Below, piece after piece: positions 16,899-25,253 of a stretch of DNA of 64,000 bases. A program made the position numbers and the translations under genes. The stretch comes from Variimorphobacter saccharofermentans. Lineage in GTDB: Bacteria; Bacillota; Clostridia; Lachnospirales; Lachnospiraceae. The notes below the pieces were generated by a model. The model was not told the origin of the DNA and made no database searches. It saw only the letters and a program-made list of their open reading frames with translations. Each line of letters begins with the position of its first letter. The stretch's first letter is position 1. The stretch lies in NCBI RefSeq assembly GCF_014174405.1, contig NZ_JACEGA010000001.1, forward strand, positions 301,001 through 365,000, read 5' to 3'.

Positions 16899-18527
16899 AT
16901 GATGATAGAAAACTATAGTGTAAACCAATTAACTAAATATACTAAGAAAGAGATCATAGATCTTTTTCTAAATCAGCAAGAGAGCCTAAAACTCCTTCGT
17001 GGGGAAATGGAGCTGCTAAACAAAAACATGAATCTATTATTAGAGCAGCTAAAGGTCTCCAATCAAGCAAGGTTTGGAAGTTCCTCTGAAAAGATTGATA
17101 TAGAGATTTCAGAACAACTTCAATTATGTTTTAACGAAGCAGAGGTTACCATTGCTACTGCAGGAGAGATTGCAGAGCCAACAATAGAGCAAGTAGTGTC
17201 TGGGCATACACGTCGTGTAAAACCCCAAGGGAAACGAGATGCGGATTTGGAGGGGTTACCTATTCGTGTGGAGGAACACTTTCTTTCAGAGGAGAAGCTA
17301 CAGGAACTTTTCGGTGGTAGCTATCGTAGGCTACCTGATGAAGTTTATAAAAAACTTGATTTTCATCCTGCAACCTTTGAAGTTGTAGAACATCACGTAG
17401 CCGTGTATTGCGGTAATAAAAATCAGACAATCGTACGGGCAGATCGTCCTTCAGAGCTATTGAAAAATAGCATTGTTACACCTTCGCTTCTTGCTGCAGT
17501 ATTAAATGCTAAATATATAAACTCCCTACCTTTGTATCGTCTTGAGCAGGAATTTAAAAGGTATGATGTAAATATCTCAAGACAGGTAATGTCTAACTGG
17601 GTCATTACTGGAAGTGAACGATATTTATCGCTTCTTTATGACCGGATGCATGATGAGCTTTATAAAAGTCATGTGCTTCATGCAGATGAAACCCCATTTA
17701 AGGTAACAAAGGATGGACGTGATACCATGACCAATAGTTACATGTGGGTATATCGCTCTGGTAAGGATGGTGGAGGGCCCCCAGCAATCCTATATGAGTA
17801 TCAGAAAACTCGTAAATCAGATCATCCTGCACAGTTCTTAAAGGAGTTCCAGGGCGTAGTGGTTTGTGATGGTTATCAAAGCTATCATAAGATAGCCAAT
17901 GAGCGGCCTGATGAACTGAAAGTGGCAGGATGCTGGACTCATGCGAGAAGACGCTTCGCCCAGCTATGCAAAGCCCTTGGCAAAGAGAAAGCCAAAGGAA
18001 CTCTAGCAGAAGCTGCAGTTGGTCAGATAGCAGCTATCTACCATGTGGATAATAGCCTATCAGATCTTAAACAAGATGAAAAACTACGTGAACGACAACT
18101 TCATGTCAAGCCTTTAGTAGAGGCCTTCTTTACGTGGGTAAAAGCCAATAGGCATACAGTTCCTGAAAAATCTGAAACAGGAAAAGCTTTTACTTATTGC
18201 ATAAATCAAGAACAGTACCTACGTACTTTTCTAGAGGATCCAACAGTGCCCCTGGATAATAATTCTGCTGAAATAGCAATTCGCAGTTTTTGCGTTGGTA
18301 AACATAATTGGCACCTGATAGATACTATAAATGGAGCAAAGGCAAGCGCAATTGTGTACAGTATTGCAGAAACCGCAAAGGCAAACAACTTAAAACCTTA
18401 TAATTATTTTAAATTTATCTTAGAAGAGATTCCTAAGTATGTAGATGGAAAGGATACAAAGTTCCTAGAAGACCTACTTCCATGGTCTCCAAATCTTCCA
18501 GATGAATGCAAAAAACAAAGTAATTAA
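16899..18527 (+). CDS. tnpC: IS66 DDE transposase TnpC
   Basis: The 542-aa protein has an N-terminal leucine-rich coiled coil (residues 20-60), the RFGSSSEK motif, and a DDE catalytic domain with Asp in HADETPF, Asp in VVCDGYQSYH and Glu in DNNSAEIAIRSF. Unlike the copy at 23638, the usual CxxC zinc-binding segment between coiled coil and core is missing; only one Cys (YCGNKN) remains. The frame is intact. Confidence 0.93.
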   Translation: MMIENYSVNQLTKYTKKEIIDLFLNQQESLKLLRGEMELLNKNMNLLLEQLKVSNQARFGSSSEKIDIEISEQLQLCFNEAEVTIATAGEIAEPTIEQVVSGHTRRVKPQGKRDADLEGLPIRVEEHFLSEEKLQELFGGSYRRLPDEVYKKLDFHPATFEVVEHHVAVYCGNKNQTIVRADRPSELLKNSIVTPSLLAAVLNAKYINSLPLYRLEQEFKRYDVNISRQVMSNWVITGSERYLSLLYDRMHDELYKSHVLHADETPFKVTKDGRDTMTNSYMWVYRSGKDGGGPPAILYEYQKTRKSDHPAQFLKEFQGVVVCDGYQSYHKIANERPDELKVAGCWTHARRRFAQLCKALGKEKAKGTLAEAAVGQIAAIYHVDNSLSDLKQDEKLRERQLHVKPLVEAFFTWVKANRHTVPEKSETGKAFTYCINQEQYLRTFLEDPTVPLDNNSAEIAIRSFCVGKHNWHLIDTINGAKASAIVYSIAETAKANNLKPYNYFKFILEEIPKYVDGKDTKFLEDLLPWSPNLPDECKKQSN

Positions 18528-18530
18528 TAA

Positions 18531-18552
18531 CTAGCCACCACAAGGTGGCTAG
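18531..18552 (+). terminator. Hairpin after tnpC of IS66 copy 1
   Basis: CTAGCCACC, loop ACAA, GGTGGCTAG form a perfect 9-bp stem between the tnpC stop and the right IS end. No long T-run follows, so it may instead block read-in from outside. Confidence 0.5.
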
Positions 18553-18558
18553 AATTTC

Positions 18559-21500
18559 ATGATAGACAAGTGGTTTACCGTTTACCAGATAAGTAAAAAT
18601 GATTTTTCGATGGAATGGGAAAATCCTGATTTCCTTGATGCACTTATTGGAAAACTTCCTCCCATACATCACGACCGAAATGAGGAAAATATTAAAACGG
18701 AACTTGCCGAATTAAACAAGTATTATTCTCAATTTGATTTTTTCGCAACTGATAGAGCTAAATTTATTCAAGAAATAAAAGTATTAATTAATGATATACA
18801 TAATAAAAATGCGAATTGGTACGGTCTTGATTTATATAGAGTAGAAGAATGCATTCGGCAGCAGGAGTTTTGTTTGATTTCTGGAGAAGGTGGAATAGGA
18901 AAAAGTTATTTTATTAAATGTCTTGAAGAAGAATTTGAACGTAATGGTATTCCGCATTTGTGTATCTATGGAAAATTTGAAAAGAATTTGCAGAATGTTG
19001 ATGTCAACGAAGTTGCCGGAGTAGGTGAAAAAGGTTTTGTATTTATTGTAGATGCAATAAATGAAATGTCCGAAAAGGGGCAATTAGAGCTATTGAATGT
19101 ACTTCGGAATTTAGTTCATCTTTCTAAAATAAGAATTATATTGACATACCGAACAAATGCTATGGATAATCAGATCCTTGAGGAATATAAGGAAATGGCA
19201 AAGGCTGAGTATGCTTTCCCTGGGGTTTCTTTTGAATCTGCATTGAATGAACTCTTAAAGATGTCAGTTCCAGATGTTTACAAATATGAAGATATTCTAT
19301 TTTCGAATAATGCATTATTATTGAATATGCTTTGCAGAGCACTCAGTGATGAAAAACTAATAGAGGAAAAGGTAAATAGCGTAGCTTCTATTACCTTTAT
19401 TTTAGAATATTATATAAAAAATTCCATAAAGAAAACCTTTAAGGGGGAGATTTCATCCACAGATCCTATTGAAATTTGGAAAGATATTAAAAGAGTAGCC
19501 AAATGGATGTATGAACAAGATGTTAAAGAAATTGATAAAGAAAATTTGCTTCTAGTTATTAAATCGGGCGATGTCTTTATACGTATTTTAAGACAAGCAG
19601 GGATTGTAGGCGAGTACGATTATGACGACAGACATTATTATTTCTTTGCCATTGATTCGTTAACTGATTTTTTGATTGCACGTTCGTTATTTGAAGATAT
19701 TACGGGAAAAGCATTTGATGAGCAGGTGAGAATTATATCACAAAAGACCGGCAAGCTCTATAATATGGAGGAAGCTGTGATTTTGGCTATATTTGATAAT
19801 CTGGCACCGGATTATGAGTATATTGCTAAATTGTTAAAAGAAACAAAATTAATGGATTCATTGCAATATGAAACGCTTGTTAAAATCAACTTTAGCAAAG
19901 AAAATATTGTTAAATTTATTACAGCATTTGAACCCATCGAGAAAAATAGCTTGATTACTATATTTGGAGGTTATACAGATAAGCCATTCAATTGTGTGAA
20001 TTATTTAAACTCATACTATACAGTAGAAAAAAATCAGTTAAGAGAGTTATCTTTAGCCTTATCCGGGACACACTTTCTGGGACGAGTGAAGGGAAGACTA
20101 AAAAACATTATATATTTTCTTACACTTCATAATGGCAAGGATAGAAGAGTGGAGGAAGCTTTTTATTATGCATTGTGGTGTTGCGCAGCACCAAACAAAG
20201 ATGTACGTTGTCTTGCAATGAAATTATTATATGAAGTAGTAAGACAGAATACGGAATATAAAAGTGTTCTGATTGATATGTATGAAAGTATTGTAGACCC
20301 ATACATAAAGGAGTCAATAATTTATGTTTTAGTAAATCATCTACAAGATGACGAAGAAATATTGAGCTTCTTTAAGAATTTAATAATAGGTGAAACATAT
20401 TTATTAGCAAGAAGTATTAAAAGAATAGCGGTTTATTTGCATGATGATTATGGTTATATAAAGTGGGATAGAGAAAATTTGTATGATTTGAATAATGCTG
20501 TGCCTATATCAGATTCGTTAAATGATATTTTCTTTAGCGTAGATCTTATGAATAAAGATTTTTTACCATTCCGGTATTGGTCGAAGGAACATATTGATAT
20601 GCATACACGTTTTTTGCAGGTAGACAAGCAGGATATTTTTAAGTTAAATCATTTTTTAGAAGAAAAGTTCCTATGCGTAAAAACGGGAGAGTGTAATGGC
20701 TTGATGTCTTTTGAGAATCATATTAAATCTGAGTATAATATTGATTTGCGAAAACAAGTGCTGGATAATAATGCGTTTTTTGCTTCCTTCGAATCGGTTA
20801 TTAAAGAAATATTCTCTCTATTTCAAGAACCATATGATGAAATTGAACGAATTGGAGGAGAAGAGGAGTTTCAAAATTCAATATTTATGAAGTGTGTTGA
20901 TGTTGCTATCGGTATTTACTATGGGAGCCTTATGTGTAACTACTTTACAAATGAGTTTGCAACATATAATAATTATCAAAACAGTATTGGGTATGAAGTA
21001 TATGATCCTATTGAATATGGCGAGGATGTGTATATAGCAACTCCGGTGCCGACATATCAAGATTATATTGAAAAGTTGGGGGATATGGTTATTAATCGAA
21101 TCGATTTGCCGGAAAAGAAAGACTTGGCGTGGGTAAGGGATGTGTCAAATACTCGTAGAAATTTAGTATCACTTTTTGAAGCGGTTGAGATCAAAGGTGT
21201 TGAGTGGGTTTTGCTCGCGGGAAGAGTTTCTTTGCATGAAGACTCTAAAAAGGAGACAAGGTGGAAAGATACATATGATATATGGTGCTGTACATCGGAA
21301 AAAGAAACTATACATGAAAATGGTGGGGCAAGGTATCTTACGATAGAATTGGAAGATTATGCTGGAAATTTAGGTGATTATAAGAAGTGTGATTCAAAAC
21401 CGTGGTTATGTAAAGATGTAAAAAATATAAATTATCATTCAGAAATATTTGATAATACTTCCTTAGTGCTTCCGCCAGCAGAACTGATATGTTATTTTCA

Positions 21501-21933
21501 ACTGACTCCAGTTTATGCTAATATGTCGTGGATTAATTCGGCTGGTGAAGTTGTAATATTCTGTAATAACAATAAAAATTCGTACTACACAGATCCTATT
21601 GGTGGTACGGTCTTTATAAGAAAAGATTATTTAGATGAGTATAGGAAAGGACATATTTTAAAGTATTTTGCATTTACAGAAAGGTTCATTCCAGAAACTG
21701 GTTATGCAGATGAAACATCGTTGTATTTTGAAATCCAAAATGGTGTTATTATCAAGGAAATATTAAATAATGGTGGAGGATCTCATCGGGCGGCGGAGAC
21801 TAATCCATTGTGTGCGAATTGTCCACACGGTTTCAATCAGAAGTTGTCAAATAACAATAGTGACCTAAATGAAATGATAGAAATAATTTTGAGGGAGGGT
21901 TACGCTTCATGGGAAGAAGATGAAATTAACTGA
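18559..21933 (+). CDS. NACHT-like NTPase, 5' end replaced by IS66 sequence
   Basis: The open frame of 1124 codons now begins with nine residues read from the IS66 right end (MIDKWFTVY); authentic sequence starts at codon 10 (18586). The intact gene, starting at 15884, would encode about 1130 aa. A helical N-terminal region (to about 100) precedes a P-loop with Walker A GEGGIGKS (109-116), Walker B FVFIVDAINEM (160-170, the Asp-x-x-x-Glu form typical of NACHT) and RIILTYRT. About 900 residues of helical repeats and an unrecognised beta-rich C-terminus follow. The ATG at 18559 has no good ribosome site, so expression is doubtful. It is probably a STAND-class immune ATPase. Confidence 0.75.
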   Translation: MIDKWFTVYQISKNDFSMEWENPDFLDALIGKLPPIHHDRNEENIKTELAELNKYYSQFDFFATDRAKFIQEIKVLINDIHNKNANWYGLDLYRVEECIRQQEFCLISGEGGIGKSYFIKCLEEEFERNGIPHLCIYGKFEKNLQNVDVNEVAGVGEKGFVFIVDAINEMSEKGQLELLNVLRNLVHLSKIRIILTYRTNAMDNQILEEYKEMAKAEYAFPGVSFESALNELLKMSVPDVYKYEDILFSNNALLLNMLCRALSDEKLIEEKVNSVASITFILEYYIKNSIKKTFKGEISSTDPIEIWKDIKRVAKWMYEQDVKEIDKENLLLVIKSGDVFIRILRQAGIVGEYDYDDRHYYFFAIDSLTDFLIARSLFEDITGKAFDEQVRIISQKTGKLYNMEEAVILAIFDNLAPDYEYIAKLLKETKLMDSLQYETLVKINFSKENIVKFITAFEPIEKNSLITIFGGYTDKPFNCVNYLNSYYTVEKNQLRELSLALSGTHFLGRVKGRLKNIIYFLTLHNGKDRRVEEAFYYALWCCAAPNKDVRCLAMKLLYEVVRQNTEYKSVLIDMYESIVDPYIKESIIYVLVNHLQDDEEILSFFKNLIIGETYLLARSIKRIAVYLHDDYGYIKWDRENLYDLNNAVPISDSLNDIFFSVDLMNKDFLPFRYWSKEHIDMHTRFLQVDKQDIFKLNHFLEEKFLCVKTGECNGLMSFENHIKSEYNIDLRKQVLDNNAFFASFESVIKEIFSLFQEPYDEIERIGGEEEFQNSIFMKCVDVAIGIYYGSLMCNYFTNEFATYNNYQNSIGYEVYDPIEYGEDVYIATPVPTYQDYIEKLGDMVINRIDLPEKKDLAWVRDVSNTRRNLVSLFEAVEIKGVEWVLLAGRVSLHEDSKKETRWKDTYDIWCCTSEKETIHENGGARYLTIELEDYAGNLGDYKKCDSKPWLCKDVKNINYHSEIFDNTSLVLPPAELICYFQLTPVYANMSWINSAGEVVIFCNNNKNSYYTDPIGGTVFIRKDYLDEYRKGHILKYFAFTERFIPETGYADETSLYFEIQNGVIIKEILNNGGGSHRAAETNPLCANCPHGFNQKLSNNNSDLNEMIEIILREGYASWEEDEIN
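18586..18593. repeat. IS66 target duplication, right copy
   Basis: CAGATAAG, identical to 15929-15936, directly follows the right IS66 terminal repeat and is in the reading frame of the interrupted NTPase (Gln-Ile-Ser). Confidence 0.95.
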
Positions 21934-22352
21934 AAGACAAGGAGGGTAAGTGAAATATATTAAGGAGATACAGTGTGTTTCATGTCCCTCTATCCCTCCT
22001 TTCTCGTTCGACCACCTAGCTTCAAATAAGCCGTGATACATCTGCGAACTCGCCCCCCGTTCGACCACCTACCCACTAATCAACGAAGGTCGAACGAATT
22101 TTAGATGAATTTTGTAAAGAATCATTTTACATTCCAGTTCGCCCATGCTACAATATCCCCAGGTGGACGAAAACGGTGTCGTTCGGGCGCGGACAAAAGG
22201 GCGTGATACACAGGGAAACTTCCCGAATCCGTGATACGAATCTGCAACATTTCCCCCAGAAAAAGCAAAAATAATAGGTAAAATACCCATAAAATGAGTC
22301 AAAAAACGGCAAAAACCGTAACAAATAAGTTTCTAAATACGACCAAATCAGA
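21934..22352. other. Non-coding right end of the island
   Basis: These 419 bp hold no gene. They contain three GTGATAC heptamers (22033-22039, 22203-22209, 22231-22237) matching those at the left end. They also contain a 14-bp direct repeat CGTTCGACCACCTA (22005-22018, 22058-22071) and a near-inverted copy of its core, AGGTCGAACG (22087-22096). Dense short repeats next to an attachment site fit integrase/Xis accessory binding; this is inference. Confidence 0.55.
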
Positions 22353-22408
22353 CCGTGAGGGTGGTAGAACCGTTGGTTCAGGTAAAGTAGCTACAATTAT
22401 TGAGTAAT
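22353..22408 (+). repeat. Right attachment site (attR), copy of the tuf 3' end
   Basis: This 56-bp sequence is identical to 3921-3976. It encodes the last 18 codons of EF-Tu and the stop but is detached from the gene by the island. It is followed by a tuf-type terminator at 22433-22466. Confidence 0.92.
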
Positions 22409-22432
22409 TTGATATTTCATTAATATAATGAT

Positions 22433-22466
22433 AAAACGCAACTCTAATTATGGAGTTGCGTTTTTT
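22433..22466 (+). terminator. Former tuf terminator after attR
   Basis: AAAACGCAACTC and GAGTTGCGTTTT make a perfect 12-bp stem with an 8-base loop, followed by a T-rich tail. It stood directly behind tuf before the island inserted and is now orphaned. Confidence 0.85.
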
Positions 22467-22578
22467 ATCGGATAGAAATTTATCCGAAATTATCCATAAA
22501 TACGCTCCTTAAGAGGTTTTCGTATTATGTTCTTCTGGATAGGTTAAACCGTATAGTATGAATCGTTATAAATGTTAA

Positions 22579-22607
22579 TTGTAAAGTTAGACAGTAATGT
22601 ATATAAT
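22579..22607 (+). promoter_or_regulatory. Promoter of the hydrolase gene, now cut off by IS66
   Basis: TTGTAA (22579-22584), a 17-bp spacer and TATAAT (22602-22607) are followed by AAAAAGGAGAAG (22657-22668) and a GTG (22675). This is a complete start region whose coding sequence resumes beyond the IS at 25250. Confidence 0.6.
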
Positions 22608-22674
22608 ATACACATCTATGCTTAACTTCAAATATACTAGTTTCTATTGTAAATAAAAAAAGGAGAAGAATAGT

Positions 22675-22702
22675 GTGAAAAAAATTGGAGTGCAGTTGAT
22701 GA
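22675..22702 (+). pseudogene. Original 5' end of the hydrolase gene, separated by IS66
   Basis: From GTG 22675, behind a good AGGAG site, the frame reads VKKIGVQL-Met and then hits the IS at 22703. Removing the IS and one GTTGATGA duplication joins it in phase with the hydrolase at 25254. The native start was therefore this GTG, or the ATG at 22699, which has a weaker GGAG site. Confidence 0.7.
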
Positions 22703-22825
22703 GTAAGCGCTCGACAATAGAGTGCCTATTCTATTTTAGAGATCCATGTGATAATAACTCTAAATATTGAGTTAAAGTTTTTCAAGTTTTTCAACTTGAA
22801 AAACTTTAGAAAGGAGTTGTGAAAC

Positions 22826-23185
22826 ATGGATGAAGTTACCTATGTAAAAACAAAGTTCCGTCAAGAACAATGGGAAAAACTAATTGAGGACTGTCAAAAC
22901 AGTGGGCTTAAGGTTGACGACTGGTGCCAGAAAAATCATATCAGCCGTCACGCTTATTACTATTGGCTTCGTAAGATACGTAAAAAAGCATGTGAAGCTA
23001 TTCTACCCGCAATACCTAAGCAAGATTCACAAGTTGAGTTTGCCAAGTTTGAAATAGAAGCACAGCAAACCAATCTTATGGCATCAGTCATTATCCATCT
23101 TCCATCTGCTACACTTGAAGTACATAATGGAGCAAGCGGGCAGACTATTGAAGCAGTGCTTCTAGCACTGAAAAATATATGCTAG
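22826..23185 (+). CDS. tnpA: IS66 accessory protein TnpA
   Basis: The 119-aa protein has the same N-terminal pattern as copy 1 (REQWEKLIEDCQNSGLKVDDW, then SRHAYYYWLRKIRKKACEA). GAAAGGAG precedes the ATG. Its stop overlaps the start of tnpB by 7 bp. Confidence 0.9.
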   Translation: MDEVTYVKTKFRQEQWEKLIEDCQNSGLKVDDWCQKNHISRHAYYYWLRKIRKKACEAILPAIPKQDSQVEFAKFEIEAQQTNLMASVIIHLPSATLEVHNGASGQTIEAVLLALKNIC

Positions 23186-23535
23186 GCGATATTACTGTAG
23201 CTAAGAACATCTACATTGCCTGTGGCTACACAGATATGCGTAAATCAATTGATGGACTAGCTGCAGTGGTACAAGAACAGTTCCATCTAGATCCTTTTTC
23301 AAAGAGTCTCTTTCTTTTCTGCGGTAAACGCCGGGATAGGCTCAAGGCACTCCTTTGGGAAGGAGATGGATTTGTTCTTCTTTATAAAAGATTAGAGAGC
23401 GGAAATTTCAAATGGCCTCGTAGTCAAGATGAGGTAAAACTCCTTACCTGGCAGGAATTTCGCTGGTTAATGGAGGGACTTTCTATCGACCAACCAAAGG
23501 CTATTAAGACTGTCAAACAGGGTGCTTTTTGTTAA
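23179..23535 (+). CDS. tnpB: IS66 accessory protein TnpB
   Basis: The 118-aa protein carries the IS66 Orf2 signatures YIACGYTDMRKSIDGL, FCGKRRDRLKALLWEGDGF and LLYKRLESGNFKWP. It is translated from an ATG inside the end of tnpA. The tnpB-tnpC gap contains TTTTATGGTATAATAA, a possible promoter for tnpC. Confidence 0.93.
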   Translation: MLGDITVAKNIYIACGYTDMRKSIDGLAAVVQEQFHLDPFSKSLFLFCGKRRDRLKALLWEGDGFVLLYKRLESGNFKWPRSQDEVKLLTWQEFRWLMEGLSIDQPKAIKTVKQGAFC

Positions 23536-23637
23536 GTGGAAAGTGACTGAAAGTATTGATTTTACTAGCCTTTTAGCTGTTTTTATGGTATAATAAACCT
23601 ATCAAGTTTAGAATATATGGTAGGAGAAAAACCACTG

Positions 23638-25176
23638 ATGAATAATAAAGATGCTTACATTGAACAGCTCGAAAATACAATAAAAAAGTTACAACTACAA
23701 GTAGATAATCTTACGGAGATGATACTAATACTTCGGAAGGAAAAGTTCGGTTCATCCAGTGAAAAAACTCCTAAGGATGATATTGAAGGACAACTACATT
23801 TGTTCAATGAGGCAGAAGCTTATTCTGATTCTCCTGATCCAGAACCTATAACCAAAGAAGTAAAGGGTTACACCCGGACTCATACAAAGACAAAGAGAGT
23901 AGAAATTATAAAAGATCTTCCTGTCCGTGAAATCCTGTGTGAGATTCCTATAGAGGATCAGTACTGTATTCAGTGTGGGAATAATCTAAAACCAATCGGT
24001 AAGGAAACGGTTCGTGAGGAGCTGGAGTACATACCTGCTAAACTACGTATTGTTCGTTATGTCCGAATGGCTTATGAATGTCCTAAGTGTAAACATACCG
24101 ACAAACCCTATATAGAAAAGGCACCTACACCGACATCTTTAATGAACCATTCACTTGCATCACCAAGTTCTGTAGCCAACGTAATGTATCAGAAATACGT
24201 GAATAGCATGCCACTTTATCGCCAGGAAAAGGACTGGGAGAATCTCGGTATTGCCTTAAAACGTAGCACTATGGCTAACTGGATTATACGTTGCTCCCAA
24301 GATTATTTCTATCCTGTAATCCAGTACTTAAGGAAGAAGCTACTAGAAAGGGATATCATTCATTGCGATGAAACACCTATCCAAGTACTGAAGGAGGATG
24401 GTAAAAAACCTCAGACGAAGTCCTACATGTGGCTTTATCGCTCTGGTAATGACGGGAAAGCTCCCATCATCTTGTATGATTACAGACCAACAAGAAACGG
24501 TGATAATCCAGTCGAATACCTAAAGGGGTTCAGAGGATATCTTCATACCGATGGATACGGTGGATATAACAAGCTTGAAGTTATCCGGTGCGGTTGTTGG
24601 GCTCACCTTCGAAGGAAGTTCATAGAGGCTATTCCTGGAAAGAAGGCAAAGAATGCCCCACCTACCAATGCAGAAATCGGAAGGGACTACTGCAATAAGC
24701 TCTTCCTTATAGAGGAAAGTCTTAAGGAACTGTCCCCTGAAGTTAGATATACTAAGCGTCTTGAACTGGAACGCCCAGTCCTTGATGCCTTTTGGTGCTG
24801 GCTTGAAAACCTTACGGTATTAAATGGCTCTGCTCTAGGTAAAGCTGTAACGTATGCAAAGAATCAGAAGCCATATATGGAGAATTATCTTCTTGATGGA
24901 AGATGCTCCATTTCAAACAATACAGCAGAAAACAGCATACGTCCATTCTGTATTGGCCGTAAAAACTGGCTATTTTCAGATACACCGAAAGGAGCTGAAG
25001 CAAGTGCTGCAGTATATAGCATAGTCGAAACAGCAAAAGCAAACGGACTTAATGTATATACATATCTAGAATACTTATTATTGTATATGCCTGATACGGA
25101 TTATCATAATCACCCAGAAGATCTGAAATTTTTGATGCCTTGGTCAGAGGCAGTACAAGCAGAGTGTGGTAAGTGA
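23638..25176 (+). CDS. tnpC: IS66 DDE transposase TnpC with zinc motif
   Basis: The 512-aa transposase has an N-terminal coiled coil (YIEQLENTIKKLQLQ), the KFGSSSEKTP motif, zinc-type CIQCG and CPKCK pairs, and a DDE core with HCDETP, HTDGYGGYN and NNTAENSIRPFCIG. The start ATG 23638 is 11 bp behind AGGAG; a GTG/ATG seven codons earlier is possible. It is intact. Confidence 0.93.
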   Translation: MNNKDAYIEQLENTIKKLQLQVDNLTEMILILRKEKFGSSSEKTPKDDIEGQLHLFNEAEAYSDSPDPEPITKEVKGYTRTHTKTKRVEIIKDLPVREILCEIPIEDQYCIQCGNNLKPIGKETVREELEYIPAKLRIVRYVRMAYECPKCKHTDKPYIEKAPTPTSLMNHSLASPSSVANVMYQKYVNSMPLYRQEKDWENLGIALKRSTMANWIIRCSQDYFYPVIQYLRKKLLERDIIHCDETPIQVLKEDGKKPQTKSYMWLYRSGNDGKAPIILYDYRPTRNGDNPVEYLKGFRGYLHTDGYGGYNKLEVIRCGCWAHLRRKFIEAIPGKKAKNAPPTNAEIGRDYCNKLFLIEESLKELSPEVRYTKRLELERPVLDAFWCWLENLTVLNGSALGKAVTYAKNQKPYMENYLLDGRCSISNNTAENSIRPFCIGRKNWLFSDTPKGAEASAAVYSIVETAKANGLNVYTYLEYLLLYMPDTDYHNHPEDLKFLMPWSEAVQAECGK

Positions 25177-25182
25177 TTATTT

Positions 25183-25216
25183 GAGACTGACTAATTATCA
25201 TAGTCGGTCTCTTTCT
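25183..25216 (+). terminator. Terminator of IS66 copy 2
   Basis: GAGACTGACT and AGTCGGTCTC (one G-U pair) form a stem followed by TTTCTT, between the tnpC stop and the right IS end. Confidence 0.65.
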
Positions 25217-25253
25217 TATTTACAAGGCACCCTGTTGTTAACCGCTTACGTTG

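Larger units (their letters stand above)
15937..18585 (+). mobile_element. IS66-family insertion sequence, copy 1
   Basis: The element is 2649 bp with imperfect terminal inverted repeats: GTAAACGGTAAA...CTTGT at the left, and the complement of GTAAACGGTAAA...CTTGT at the right, 17 of 20 identical. It has an 8-bp target duplication and the three standard genes tnpA, tnpB and tnpC. All three frames are open, so it may still be active. It interrupts a cargo NTPase gene. Confidence 0.95.
3977..22408. mobile_element. Integrative genomic island in tuf, with defence-type cargo
   Basis: The element is about 18.4 kb, counted from one repeat to the other (3921 to 22353). It contains a Cro/C1-type repressor, excisionase-like protein and tyrosine recombinase at the left end, then cargo genes that are visibly more AT-rich than the flanks. 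No relaxase, type IV secretion, replication, capsid or terminase gene is seen, so it is neither a recognisable ICE nor a phage. It is best described as an integrase-bearing island, possibly mobilised by a helper. One resident IS66 element (15937-18585) has damaged a cargo gene. Confidence 0.9.
22703..25249 (+). mobile_element. IS66-family insertion sequence, copy 2
   Basis: The element is 2547 bp with terminal repeats beginning GTAAGCG (19 of 24 positions match between ends) and an 8-bp target duplication GTTGATGA at 22695-22702 and 25250-25257. The three genes are intact. It is clearly a different IS66 species from copy 1, because the transposases diverge throughout and only this one has the zinc motif. 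Confidence 0.95.

Noticed and set aside
22069..22302. 77-codon minus-strand ORF at the island right end
   Set aside because: It covers the short-repeat region next to attR, has no ribosome site and reads as low-quality peptide.
3977..22408. Prophage or conjugative element
   Set aside because: No capsid, terminase, tail, lysis, relaxase, coupling protein or VirB-type genes can be read in the island.
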